In this document: positions 16,756 through 25,941 of the stretch, in pieces
Numbering within the stretch: position 1 is the stretch's first letter
Layout of the letters: each line of letters opens with the position of its first letter
Origin: DATARH01 sp963789255
GTDB taxonomy: Bacteria; Pseudomonadota; Alphaproteobacteria; ATCC43930; CGMCC-115725
Length of the DNA stretch: 64,000 nucleotides
Direction of reading: 5' to 3'
Assembly (NCBI GenBank): GCA_963789255.1
Contig: CAWBJW010000001.1
Coordinates: 744,001-808,000 of the forward strand
Notes under the pieces: generated by a model
What the model was told of the DNA's origin: nothing
Database searches by the model: none
The model's input: the letters and a program-made list of their open reading frames with translations, nothing else
Program-made: the position numbers and the translations under genes

Positions 16756-17417
16756 GCGGATCGGCGCGCCCGGACGCCGCGCGCGGTCGCTTTATCACCG
16801 TCGAAGGCGGGGAGGGGACCGGCAAGTCGACCCAGGTCGGGCTGCTGGTGGCGGCTCTTGCGCTCGCCGGGATCGCCGTACAGCAGACCCGCGAGCCGGG
16901 CGGCTCTGAGGGCGCCGAAGCGATCCGCCGATTGCTGCTCGAAGGCGCGGATGAGCGATGGGATGCGGCCGCCGAGGCGCTGCTGCTTTACGCGGCGCGT
17001 CGCGACCATGTTGCCCGGCTGATCCGGCCGGCGCTCGATCGCGGCCGGTGGGTCGTGTGCGATCGCTTCGCCGATTCGACGCTGGCCTATCAGGGTTACG
17101 GCCGCGGCCTGCCGCTCGCTGACCTCCTGGCGTTGCACCGCTTCGCCCTCGGCGATTTCGCGCCCGACCTGACGCTGATCCTCGACCTTCCGGTGGCTGA
17201 GGGGTTCGCCCGCGCGGCGCGGCGTTCCGGCAATGCCGACCGTTTCGAGCGGCTCGATCCGGCCTTCCACGAGCGATTGCGCCGGGGGTTTCGCCAGATC
17301 GCAGCCGACAACCCCAAGCGTTGCCTCCTTATCAATGCCGGCGCCGACCGCGACAACGTGCACCGCGCCGTTATCGCTGCCGTCACCGCGCGCCTTGGCG
17401 CGAACCTCGCGCCATGA
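16752..17417 (+). CDS. tmk: thymidylate kinase with apparent CTG start
   Basis: The enzyme phosphorylates dTMP to dTDP. The protein shows the P-loop FITVEGGEGTGKSTQ, the DR motif VVCDRFADSTLAYQG, and the LID-region RRSGNADRFE, with a usual length of about 221 residues. The frame has a stop at 16656-16658 and then no ATG, GTG or TTG before the P-loop. The only near-cognate start well placed is CTG 16752, which overlaps the dac stop as CTGA and puts 16 residues before the GGEG loop. Its own stop overlaps holB as ATGA, so the dac-tmk-holB segment looks translationally coupled. Confidence 0.88.
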   Translation: MSGSARPDAARGRFITVEGGEGTGKSTQVGLLVAALALAGIAVQQTREPGGSEGAEAIRRLLLEGADERWDAAAEALLLYAARRDHVARLIRPALDRGRWVVCDRFADSTLAYQGYGRGLPLADLLALHRFALGDFAPDLTLILDLPVAEGFARAARRSGNADRFERLDPAFHERLRRGFRQIAADNPKRCLLINAGADRDNVHRAVIAAVTARLGANLAP

Positions 17418-18531
17418 GAAGCAGCGACGAGGGCGCGGGCGGGCCCGCTCTGGCCGAAGCGCCGCCGCCGCGCGCCAACCCCGATCTCCTCGGCCACGAG
17501 GCCGCCGAGAGCGCGTTGCGGCGCCTGTTCGAAGCGGGCCGGCTGCCGCATGCGCTGCTCTTGAGCGGGCCGCGCGGCATCGGCAAGGCGACGCTGGCGT
17601 TTCGTCTCGCACGCTTCGTGCTGGCGAACGGGGCGGGCGAGGCCGACGCTCGGCGGGCTTCTCGGCGGGTCCGACGCAGGCGGGCTGGCGATAGCGCCCG
17701 ACAGCGGCATCTTTCGCCGGGTGGCTTCGGGCGGGCACGCCGATCTGCTGACGGTGGAACGCGCCTGGGACCCTCGCCGCCGCCGGCTGCGCGGCGAAAT
17801 CGTCGTCGACGACGCCCGCGAGATCGCCCCGTTTCTGCGGCTGACGCCGGCTGAGGGCGGCTGGCGCGTCGTCATCGTCGACGGCGCCGACGAAATGAAC
17901 CGCAACGCCGCCAATGCGCTCTTGAAAATCCTCGAAGAACCGCCTCGGCGGGCGCTGTTGCTGCTGGTGGCGCGCAGCCCCGGACGGCTGTTGCCGACGA
18001 TCCGCTCCCGCTTCGGCGGTTTCCGTTGGCGCCATTGCCGGCGGCGATCGTTCGTCTGCTGCTCGCTGCGCTACCGGCCCGATCTGCCCGGGCCGCAGGC
18101 CGAGGCGCTGATTGCGCTGGCCGGCGGCAGCATCGGCCGCGCTCTCGATCTCGCCGGCGTCGGCGGGGTCGAACTCTACGAGTCGGTGCTGGCGCTGCTG
18201 TCGCGCGACGGTGGGATCGACCCGGCCGCACTGCATGCCTTCGCCGACCGCCTCGCCCGCAGCGACGCCGAGGAGGCCTATCGCGCGGTCGAGGAGCTGG
18301 TGACCCAGTTGCTGGCCCGGCTTGCCATCGCGGCGGCGCGCGGCGGGGCCGGCGCCGGGCCGCTGGAGCCGGCCGTGCTGCGAGCAGCTCGGCGGCCGCG
18401 CGCCGGCGGCGCGCTGGGCCGAGCTGCGCGACGAGATCGGCCGCGGTTTTGCCCGCACCGATGCCCTCAACCTCGACCGCAAAGAGACCATTCTCGGCGC
18501 CTTCTTTGCGATCGAGGGCGCGGCGCGGTAG
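17414..18531 (+). CDS. holB: DNA polymerase III delta' subunit (HolB), several frameshifts
   Basis: The start ATG 17414 overlaps the tmk stop. Frame one gives LLGHEAAESALRRLF and the Walker A-like SGPRGIGKATLAFRLARF. Near 17645 the coding sense moves to a second frame: LAIAPDSG, HADLLTVER, EIVVDDAREI, then VIVDGADEMNRNAANALLKILEEPP. Between about 18015 and 18065 a third frame fits (PLAPLPAAIVRLLLA), then the second frame resumes (RYRPDLPGPQAEALIALAGG). After about 18380 another frame gives the C-terminus ELRDEIGRGFARTDALNLD to the stop at 18531. HolB is a clamp-loader subunit and normally essential, so four shifts point to consensus errors rather than loss. Confidence 0.75.
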
Positions 18532-18591
18532 AAGCGCGCGGCGCTGGACCAATAACCGGTCCGCTCCCATATCTGCGCCGAGGAGAGGATG

Positions 18592-20146
18592 ATGAGCGCC
18601 GACCGGCCGTATTTCGTGACAACGCCGATCTATTACGTCAACGACATGCCGCATCTCGGCCATGCCTATCCGACGGTGGCCGCCGATGTGCTGGCGCGGT
18701 TCATGCGGCTCGACGGGCGCCGGGTCAAATTCCTGACCGGCACCGACGAGCACGGCCAGAAGGTCGAACGCTCGGCGCAGGCCCTCGGGCTGACGCCGCA
18801 GCAATATGCCGACCGCGTATCCGCGGCGTTCCGCGAAATGGACCGGCTGCTCGACATCAGCAACGACGATTACATCCGCACCACCGAGGAGCGGCACATC
18901 CGCGGCGTGCAGGCTCTGTGGCAGGAGCTGGAGCGGCGCGGGGAAATCTATCTTGGCCGCTTCGCCGGCTGGTACTGCGTCCGCGACGAGGCCTTCTACG
19001 GCGAGAGCGAGTTGATCGACGGCCCCAACGGATCGAGGATCGCGCCGACCGGCGCCGAGGTCGAGTGGGTCGAGGAAGAAAATTACTTCTTCCGGCTGTC
19101 GGCCTGGCAGGACCGCCTGCTGGCGTTCTACGACGCCCATCCCGAGGCAATCGCGCCGCGCAGCCGGCGCAACGAGGTCATCAGCTTCGTCAAATCGGGG
19201 CTCACCGACCTGTCGATCTCGCGCACCAGCTTCAGCTGGGGCATCCCGGTGCCGGGCGACCCGCGCCATGTCATCTACGTCTGGCTCGACGCGCTCGCCA
19301 ACTACATCACCGCGCTCGGCTACCCGGAGATCGAGACTGGCGATTTCCCGGTGTTTTGGCCCGCCGATGTCCATGTTGTCGGCAAGGACATCCTGCGCTT
19401 TCACACGGTCTATTGGCACGCCTTTCTGATGGCCGCCGGGCTCGAACCGCCGCGCCGCGTGTTCGCCCATGGCTGGTGGACCGTCGAAGGCGAGAAAATG
19501 TCGAAATCGCTCGGCAACGGGGTGCCGCCGGAGGTCCTCGTCGGCCGCTACGGGGTCGACCCCGCGCGCTATTTCCTGTTGCGCGAGCTGCCCTTCGGCA
19601 ATGACGGCGATTTCTCGCACCGTGCGGTCATCGGCCGGCTCAACAGCGACCTCGCCAATGATTTCGGCAATCTGGCGCAACGCGTGTTGGCGATGATCAA
19701 CCGCAATTGCGCGGCAGCGGTGCCCGAGCCGGGTCGCTTTGCCGCGGCCGACGACGCGCTGCTCGCCGAAGCGCGCGACCTCTTGCCGAAGCTGCGCGTG
19801 CTGATCGACGAGCAGGCTTTCCACCTGGCGCTCGAGACGGTGTGGCGCGTCGTCGCGGAGGCTAATCGCTATGTCGACGAGCAGGCGCCCTGGGCCTTGC
19901 GGCAGACCGATCCGGCGCGGATGCGCACGGTGCTTTACACGCTGACCGAAGTGCTGCGGCATTTGGGGATCGTGATGCAGCCTTTCGTGCCCGCCGCTTC
20001 CGGCATGCTGCTCGACCAGCTGGCAGTGCCTGCAGGAGGCGCGACGTTTCAGCGATCTGGCCGACGCGTTGCCGCCGGGCCGCATGTTGCCGGCGCCGCG
20101 CGGTATCTTCCCGCGCTACGTCGAGGCGGAAGCCGCCAATGGCTGA
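18592..20146 (+). CDS. metG: methionyl-tRNA synthetase, frameshift near the C-terminus
   Basis: Charges tRNA-Met with methionine. The class I signatures are MPHLGHAYPT (the HIGH equivalent, about residue 20) and EKMSKSLGN (KMSKS, about residue 300), with the connective domain in between. No zinc-binding Cys knuckle is seen, as in the shorter alphaproteobacterial form, and no C-terminal tRNA-binding domain follows. The anticodon domain runs until about 20025; there one surplus base shifts the frame, and the expected tail (LADALPPGRMLPAPRGIFPRY) continues in the next frame to TGA 20144-20146. AGGAG six bases before ATG 18592 supports that start over 18589. Confidence 0.92.
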
Positions 20147-20175
20147 CAATGGCTGAGATCGATGGGGCAGGGGCG

Positions 20176-20970
20176 ATGACAGGGGCGACGCTGGTCGACA
20201 GCCATTGCCATCTCGATTTTCCGGATTTCGCCGAAGAGCGCGATGCGGTCGTCGCGCGCGCGCGCGCCGCCGGAGTCGGGACGATGCTGACGATCGGCAC
20301 CCGCCTCGATCAGTTCGCCGGAGTGCGGGCGATTGCCGAAACCTACGACGACATCTGGTGCTCGGTCGGCGCCCATCCGCACGAGGCAGCCGACCACCCG
20401 GCGCTGAGCGTGGCCGGTCTCGCCTCCCTCGCGGCACACTCGCGCGTCGTCGGGATCGGCGAGACCGGCCTCGATTTCCATTACGACCACAGCCCGCGGG
20501 ACCTGCAGGAACGGGTGTTTCGCGCCCATATCGCCGCCTCGCAGGCGAGCGGCCTGCCGCTGATCATCCATGCCCGCGAGGCCGATGACGCGGTCGCCCG
20601 GATTCTGCGCGAGGAGAGGCCGCCGCCCGGCGTCCTGCACTGCTTCAGCAGCGGCCGCGCCCTCGCCGAAGCGGCGCTCGATCTCGGCTTCTACATCTCG
20701 ATTTCCGGCATCGTCACCTTCAAGAACGCCGAGGAATTGCGCGCGATCGTGCGCGGTCTGCCGCTGGAGCGGCTGCTCGTCGAAACCGATTCGCCCTATC
20801 TCGCGCCGGTGCCGTATCGCGGACGGCGGAACGAGCCGGCCTATGTCGCCGCGACCGCAGCGTTTGTGGCTTCGCTGAAGGCGATCGAGCCTTCGGAACT
20901 CGCCGCGGCGACGACCGCGAATTTCTTCCGTTTGTTTCAGAAAGCGGTGCGGCCCGCATCCGCTGTATGA
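20176..20970 (+). CDS. tatD: TatD-family metal-dependent DNase
   Basis: The 264-residue TIM-barrel hydrolase has the metal motif DSHCHLDFPDF at its N-terminus, then VGIGETGLDFHY, PLIIHAREADD, VLHCFSSG and LLVETDSPYLAPVPYRGRRNEP. TatD proteins are 3'-5' exonucleases of the amidohydrolase superfamily. ATG 20176 is preferred because it leaves the usual six residues before the first metal motif and has a GGGG-rich stretch upstream; ATG 20149, three bases after the metG stop, is the alternative. The stop overlaps the next gene as ATGA. Confidence 0.9.
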   Translation: MTGATLVDSHCHLDFPDFAEERDAVVARARAAGVGTMLTIGTRLDQFAGVRAIAETYDDIWCSVGAHPHEAADHPALSVAGLASLAAHSRVVGIGETGLDFHYDHSPRDLQERVFRAHIAASQASGLPLIIHAREADDAVARILREERPPPGVLHCFSSGRALAEAALDLGFYISISGIVTFKNAEELRAIVRGLPLERLLVETDSPYLAPVPYRGRRNEPAYVAATAAFVASLKAIEPSELAAATTANFFRLFQKAVRPASAV

Positions 20971-21740
20971 AGGCGACCGTGCTCGGCTGCGGCCCGTCCT
21001 GGGGCGTCCCGGCGATCGGTCCGGACTGGGGCCGCTGCGACCCGGCCGAGCCGCGCAACTACCGGCGCCGCTGCTCGTTGCTCGTCGAAAGCCGCGGCGC
21101 CACGCTGCTGATTGACACCTCGCCGGACCTGCGCCAGCAGTTGCTCGACGCCGGCGCGGCGCGGCTCGATGCCGTGCTGCTGACCCATGCGCATGCCGAT
21201 CATCTTCATGGCATAGATGATATTCGCATTGTTAATAAATTGATAAGTAAGGCAATCCCGCTTTACGCCACCGCCGATACGCTGGCCGAAGTCGAGCGGC
21301 GTTTCGGTTATGCGCTGCAACCGGCGGTGCCCGGCAAGCCGCTATACCGGCCGGCCCTCGAAGCTCACCATATTGCCGGGCCGTTTACCGCGGCGGGCAT
21401 GACCGTGGTGCCGTTTGCGCAGGATCACGGCTTCAGGAAGACCCTTGGCTTCCGCATCGGGCCCTTGGCGTATTCGACCGATGTGGTCGAGCTCGACGAC
21501 AATGCCTTTGCGGCGCTCGCCGGGGTCGAGCTGTGGATCGTCGACTGCCTGCGCCGCGAGCCGCACCCGACGCACAGCCATCTGGCCAAGACTCTTGCCT
21601 GGATCGAACGCGTCCGGCCGCGCCGGGCGGTGCTCGTCCATATGGACCAAAGCCTCGATTATCGTGAGCTCAGCGCCGAATTGCCGCAGGGCGTCGAACC
21701 CGGCTATGACGGGCTCGCGGTCGAACTGCCGGACCCGTGA
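20967..21740 (+). CDS. metallo-beta-lactamase-fold hydrolase, PhnP-like
   Basis: The 257-residue protein starts MKATVLGCGPSWGVPAIG and has the metal-binding motif LTHAHADHLHGIDD (about residue 73), a later AQDHGF, and YSTDVVEL with VHMDQSLDY. This pattern is that of PhnP-like cyclic phosphodiesterases, and the gene always follows tatD in this neighbourhood, where its role is unproven. It overlaps tatD by four bases. A short AT-rich patch (about 21209-21256) around GIDDIRIVNKLISK contrasts with the rest of the gene. Confidence 0.82.
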   Translation: MKATVLGCGPSWGVPAIGPDWGRCDPAEPRNYRRRCSLLVESRGATLLIDTSPDLRQQLLDAGAARLDAVLLTHAHADHLHGIDDIRIVNKLISKAIPLYATADTLAEVERRFGYALQPAVPGKPLYRPALEAHHIAGPFTAAGMTVVPFAQDHGFRKTLGFRIGPLAYSTDVVELDDNAFAALAGVELWIVDCLRREPHPTHSHLAKTLAWIERVRPRRAVLVHMDQSLDYRELSAELPQGVEPGYDGLAVELPDP

Positions 21741-21764
21741 TCCGCCGGCCATGATCCGTTGGCC

Positions 21765-22217
21765 GTGATCCGCCGGGCCGGACCGGGCGACCGCGCGGCG
21801 GTCGAGACGATCGTCAGCGCCGCCTATTCGATCTACGTCGAGCGGATCGGCAAGGCGCCCGGGCCGATGTTCGACGATTATATCAGGCTGATCGATGAGG
21901 GCGCGGTCAGCGTGCTTGAGATGCCGGGTGACGCGATCGCCGCGCTGATCGTGCTGCTGCCGAAACCCGACCATTTGTTGCTCGACAATGTTGCGGTCCG
22001 CCCGGACCGGCAGGGCCAGGGACTTGGACGTCGGCTGGTCGCCTTTGCCGAAAACGAGGCGCGGCGCCTCGGCCATGCCGAGTTGCGGCTCTACACCCAC
22101 GCGACGATGACAGAGAACATCGCGCTCTATAAGCGGCTCGGCTTCGCAGAGACCGGCCGCGGCCATCAGGCCGGCTACGACCGCGTGTTCATGGCAAAGC
22201 GGCTTCGGCCCGACTAA
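21765..22217 (+). CDS. GNAT-family N-acetyltransferase
   Basis: The 150-residue protein has the acetyl-CoA-binding motif A pattern LDNVAVRPDRQGQGLGRRLVAFAE (RQGQGLGRRL at about residues 86-95) followed by LRLYTHATMTENIALYKRLGF, typical of the RimI-like branch. The substrate is unknown. The start is GTG 21765 or TTG 21759; neither has a strong ribosome site. It follows the MBL gene by 24 bases and may be cotranscribed. Confidence 0.82.
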   Translation: MIRRAGPGDRAAVETIVSAAYSIYVERIGKAPGPMFDDYIRLIDEGAVSVLEMPGDAIAALIVLLPKPDHLLLDNVAVRPDRQGQGLGRRLVAFAENEARRLGHAELRLYTHATMTENIALYKRLGFAETGRGHQAGYDRVFMAKRLRPD

Positions 22218-22341
22218 AATAAGGATCGCCAATAGCCCGATTTGGCCACTCGCCCGGTCAACCGCCAGGCCGCTCTATTCGGGTTCGGGCAGTTTCGCTA
22301 AACAGGACCACGCCAGAGCGCAGCGCCCAACCTGTGGGCGC

Positions 22342-22926
22342 GATTGGAAGCTCTCGCGCTTTGCTTGCTATTTGACGGTGATGAATGCCGACCCAAAGAG
22401 GCGTCGCGTCGCCGAGGCTCAGGCATACTTTATTACAATGGCGGAAGCGTTTCGCCAGTATGTTAAGGAAGCTGAGAGCGTTGAGCGAGTTGTGATTCGG
22501 GGAGAAGTTTCCGAGCGAGAGAAGGCAATCAGCGCAACTGTCCATAGCCGAAGCATAGAAAACATCGCTTTTTTTCAAATTTCTGGGTATCGTGGCATGT
22601 ATAACTTGGATTTATCCCAGATAAGAAGACGCAAGGGTGTTCTGATTGGCCGATCGCCGCTCGACTTCATGGGGAAGACGGAGCTTGCTGCCAATCTGTT
22701 CCGGATCACCCAAACCGAAGAGAGAATCAGAAACGAGGACATAGTCGGCCAAAAACCCCTTGAACGTGCCGCCGAACACGTCGGCAGGACCGTCCGTCGC
22801 AGGATGATCGATCTCAGTGGAACCCCGCCAGAGCAGCTCCCAGCGGCTCGCGACATCGCCCAGGTGAAGGGAGACCTAAAGCGGGCCGGGCGCGAATACG
22901 CGAGGCTGGACGCTCCGGCGAAATAG
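22342..22926 (+). pseudogene. dinD: N-terminally truncated DinD (DNA-damage-inducible protein D)
   Basis: The frame matches the C-terminal two thirds of DinD: LSRFACYLTVMNADPK, then FFQISGYRGMYNLDLSQIR, MGKTELAANLFRITQTEE and GTPPEQLPAARDI near the end. The N-terminal BRO-N-like domain of about 110 residues is missing: upstream of DWKLSRF (22342) the frame stays open but no longer resembles the family. An in-frame ATG at 22381 could still express a 181-residue fragment. Lower G+C and many A/T-ending codons suggest acquisition. DinD inhibits RecA filament functions in E. coli; this fragment is unlikely to do so. Confidence 0.65.
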
Positions 22927-23158
22927 GATTGTCGAGCAGCGGGTCGTCTATCAGCATCAATCGGTCAGACCCTCATTCTTGGATCGCGATCCGATTGGCA
23001 TATGAGATTCGCGAGCAACCCGGAGATCGGTATTATTTTCCATAATATATATTATGCGACAAATAGGTGCATTCGGCCACCGGGAATTCGCCCGGCTCGA
23101 CTGCCCGCCCGCCCACCAGCGCATCTTCCTCAAGAAACAGTTGACGCGGAGTAGCGCC

Positions 23159-23638
23159 ATGCCGATGCGTCTCGAAGGCTCCTGCCGCTGCGGCGCGGTC
23201 CGTTTCACGCTCGACAGCCACACCCCCACCCCCTACCAGCGCTGCTACTGCTCGATCTGCCGCAAGAGCGCCGGCGGCGGCGGATACGCGATCAACATCA
23301 TGGGCGTGGCATCGAGCCTCAAGGTCCAAGGAGGGCGCGCGATTCGGACCTGGCACGCCGTGATCGACGGCATCGAGGGTTCGGCGGCGCGGCATTTCTG
23401 CCGCCGTTGCGGCTCGCCCTTATGGGTCAGCGACGAGGCCTGGCCGGAGCTGGTTCACCCCTTCGCCTCGGCGATCGACACCGAGCTACCGAAGCCGCCC
23501 GCCAATGTCCACCTGCTGCTGCGCGACAAGGCCGCGTGGGTCAAGCCCCAGATCGGCCCCGACGACGAGTGCTATGACGGGTATCCCGAATTGTCGATCG
23601 AGGATTGGCACAAACGCCGCAACTTATGGATCGAGTGA
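23159..23638 (+). CDS. GFA/CENP-V domain zinc protein
   Basis: The 159-residue protein has the glutathione-dependent formaldehyde-activating enzyme (GFA) fold, with zinc ligands in GSCRCGAVRF (residues 9-11), CYCSICRKS (about 29-34) and FCRRCGSPLWV (about 80-83). Family members bind zinc and sometimes glutathione; most have no proven activity. ATG 23159 fits the family start. mazG begins seven bases after its stop. Confidence 0.82.
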   Translation: MPMRLEGSCRCGAVRFTLDSHTPTPYQRCYCSICRKSAGGGGYAINIMGVASSLKVQGGRAIRTWHAVIDGIEGSAARHFCRRCGSPLWVSDEAWPELVHPFASAIDTELPKPPANVHLLLRDKAAWVKPQIGPDDECYDGYPELSIEDWHKRRNLWIE

Positions 23639-23645
23639 TGCTCCG

Positions 23646-24467
23646 ATGACCCGCCCGATCGACCGGCTCCTCGCCATCATGGCCCGATTGCGCGATCCCG
23701 AGCGCGGCTGCCCGTGGGACCGCGCGCAGGATTTCACGACGATCGCGCCCTATACGATCGAGGAGGCCTATGAGGTCGCCGACGCGATCGAGCGCGCCGA
23801 CATGGGCTCGCTCAAGGACGAGCTCGGCGACCTCCTGTTGCAGGTGGTGTTCCACGCCCGCATGGCCGAGGAAGCCGGCCACTTCGCGTTCGAGGACGTC
23901 GCCGCCGCGATCGCCGACAAGATGGTGCGCCGCCATCCGCATGTCTTCGGCGATGTCGAGATCGCCACGGTGGCGGCGCAGAACGAGGCGTGGGAGGCGC
24001 ACAAAGCGGCGGAACGGCAGGCCGCCGGCCGCACGGAGAGCGTGCTGGACGGAGTCGCGTCGGCCTTCCCCGCCCTTCTGCGGGCGGCGAAGATCGCGCG
24101 CCGCGCCGCGCGGATCGGCTTCGACTGGCCCGATGCGCGCGCGGTCATCCCGAAGATCGCCGAGGAAATCGCCGAACTCGAAGCCGAGCTCGATGCAGGC
24201 GCCGCGCCGACGGCGCTCGAAGAGGAAATGGGCGATCTCTTGTTCGCCGCGGCCAACCTCGCCCGCAAGCTCGACGTCGAACCCGAGACCGCGCTCCGCC
24301 GCGCGACGGCGAAATTCGAGCGCCGCTTCCGCCGGGTCGAGGCGCTGGCCGCGAAACGCGGCATCGGCCGCGACCTCGACGCCCTCGAAGCGCTATGGCA
24401 GGAGGTCAAGCGTACAGAAAAGAAAATTCATCATGGAGGCACGGAGGGCACGGAGAAGCAAATTTAG
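23646..24467 (+). CDS. mazG: nucleoside triphosphate pyrophosphohydrolase MazG
   Basis: The 273-residue protein has two MazG domains. The N-terminal one has CPWDRAQDFTTIAPYTIEEAYEV and the metal-binding EExxE/ExxD motif DELGDLLLQVVFHA; the C-terminal one has EIAELEAELD and EEEMGDLLFAAANLARKL. MazG hydrolyses NTPs to NMP and pyrophosphate and, in E. coli, counters the stringent response. The last ~14 residues (from KKIHHGGTEGTEKQI) are read from an intergenic repeat, so the native C-terminus probably ended near QEVKR. The gene converges with hflX. Confidence 0.92.
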   Translation: MTRPIDRLLAIMARLRDPERGCPWDRAQDFTTIAPYTIEEAYEVADAIERADMGSLKDELGDLLLQVVFHARMAEEAGHFAFEDVAAAIADKMVRRHPHVFGDVEIATVAAQNEAWEAHKAAERQAAGRTESVLDGVASAFPALLRAAKIARRAARIGFDWPDARAVIPKIAEEIAELEAELDAGAAPTALEEEMGDLLFAAANLARKLDVEPETALRRATAKFERRFRRVEALAAKRGIGRDLDALEALWQEVKRTEKKIHHGGTEGTEKQI

Positions 24468-24620
24468 AACAGATTTCGATGAATTTGTTAAAACCGTCCC
24501 AATTCGTCATTCCCAGGGCTTGACCCATCTCTGGATGGCCGGGTCACGCCTGGCCGTGACGAGGTGAGACCCGATTCGATGCAAGCGACAATTTTCTAAT
24601 CTTCGTGTCTCCGTGGTGAT
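24427..24620. repeat. repeat region between mazG and hflX (family D)
   Basis: The left edge reads GGAGGCACGGAGGGCACGGA and the right edge TCTTCGTGTCTCCGTGG, whose complement (CCACGGAGACACGAAGA) is a close relative, so the two edges are imperfect inverted repeats around a lower-GC centre. The centre holds a partial REP-like palindrome, GGCCGGGTCACGCCTGGCC. The left edge lies inside the mazG frame. Confidence 0.55.
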
Positions 24621-24625
24621 CCTTT

Positions 24626-25930
24626 CTAATGCACCCGCTGCCGGTGCCTCAACCGGCCGAGATCGGCGTCCGACAGGCGCACCGAGAGGTGCGCCGCCTC
24701 GCTGTCGTCGCGCCGGCCGAGCACCTCGCCATGGGCATAGATCCACGCCAGCGTCTTGCCGTCGCTCAAGGGTACGTCGAGCCGCACCGGGTGCGCACCG
24801 TCCTCGAACCGCCGGTCGATCAGCCGCAAGAGGCCGTCGCACCCCTCCCCGGTCGCCGCCGACAGCGCCACGACCTCCTGGTTGCGCAGCGTCTGGCCGG
24901 CGAGGGCGGCGCGCGCCCCCTCGTCGAGCAGGTCGATCTTGTTGAGGACCTCGATCAGCCCGTCCTCAGCGAGATCGCCGAGGCCGAGATCGCCGAGCAC
25001 GGCGAGGACATCCTCGCGCTGCGCCGCGCTGTCGGGATGATGGGCGTCGCGGACATGGACGACGATATCGGCCTCGATGACCTCTTCGAGCGTGGCGCGG
25101 AAGGCGGCGACGAGATGGGTCGGCAGATCGGAGATGAAGCCGACCGTATCGGAGAGGATCGCCTTCCTGCCCGAGGGCAGATCGAGGCGGCGCATCGTCG
25201 GGTCCAATGTCGCGAACAGCATGTCCTCGGCGCCGACCGCGGCATGGGTCAGCCGGTTGAACAGCGTCGATTTCCCGGCATTGGTGTAGCCGACCAGCGC
25301 CACGACCGGGTACGGCACCCGGCGGCGTGCTTCGCGGTGCAGCCCGCGGGTGCGCTTTACGCCGTCGAGCTCGCGCTTCAATCGCGCGATGCGCTCGCCG
25401 ATCAGCCTTCGGTCGATCTCGAGCTGGCTCTCGCCCGGCCCGCCGAGAAACCCGAAGCCGCCGCGCTGGCGCTCGAGATGCGTCCACGACCGCACCAGCC
25501 GCGAGCGCTGGTACGACAAGGCCGCCAGCTCGACCTGCAGGCGGCCCTCATGGGTTTGGGCGCGCGCGCCGAAGATTTCGAGGATGAGGCCGGTGCGGTC
25601 GATCACCTTGGCCTGCCAGCGCCGTTCGAGGTTGCGCTGCTGCACCGGGGAGAGCGGCGCGTCGACGATGACCAGCCCGATCGCATTGTCGGCGATGACG
25701 GCGCGCAATATCTCGACATTGCCGCTGCCGAACAATGTCGCCGGCACGGGCCGCGCGACGCGCACGATCTCGGCGCGGACGACATCGAGCGCGATCGCCT
25801 GCGCCAGCCCGACCGCCTCGTCGAGCCGGGCATCGAGCGTTCGCCCCGGCACCGCCGAACGGCTTGCGCCGGCGGGCTTCCCGGCCGGATGAAGGACGAG
25901 AGCGCGGCTGGTCGGCGCGGAGGATGACAA
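24626..25930 (-). CDS. hflX: ribosome-associated GTPase HflX
   Basis: The 434-residue protein has an N-terminal HflX domain (VIVDAPLSPVQQRNLE; GGFGFLGGPGESQLEID) and a central GTPase domain with G1 GYTNAGKST, G3 DTVGFISDLP and G4 NKID. HflX splits stalled ribosomes and is heat-inducible in many bacteria. No ATG or GTG fits. TTG 25930 is taken as the start, 11 bases after the hfq stop; CTG 25945, overlapping that stop as CTGA, is the alternative. The hfq-hflX order is conserved in proteobacteria. Confidence 0.92.
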   Translation of the reverse strand: MSSSAPTSRALVLHPAGKPAGASRSAVPGRTLDARLDEAVGLAQAIALDVVRAEIVRVARPVPATLFGSGNVEILRAVIADNAIGLVIVDAPLSPVQQRNLERRWQAKVIDRTGLILEIFGARAQTHEGRLQVELAALSYQRSRLVRSWTHLERQRGGFGFLGGPGESQLEIDRRLIGERIARLKRELDGVKRTRGLHREARRRVPYPVVALVGYTNAGKSTLFNRLTHAAVGAEDMLFATLDPTMRRLDLPSGRKAILSDTVGFISDLPTHLVAAFRATLEEVIEADIVVHVRDAHHPDSAAQREDVLAVLGDLGLGDLAEDGLIEVLNKIDLLDEGARAALAGQTLRNQEVVALSAATGEGCDGLLRLIDRRFEDGAHPVRLDVPLSDGKTLAWIYAHGEVLGRRDDSEAAHLSVRLSDADLGRLRHRQRVH

Positions 25931-25941
25931 CTCGCTGCGGT

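Noticed and set aside
17872..20085. A 737-codon minus-strand frame opposite holB and metG
   Set aside because: Antisense to MetG with both class I synthetase signatures on the other strand; no recognisable domain of its own.
18589..20970. A single frame that would fuse MetG to TatD
   Set aside because: The native MetG tail and stop (20144-20146) are found in the next frame, so the apparent fusion results from one surplus base near 20027.
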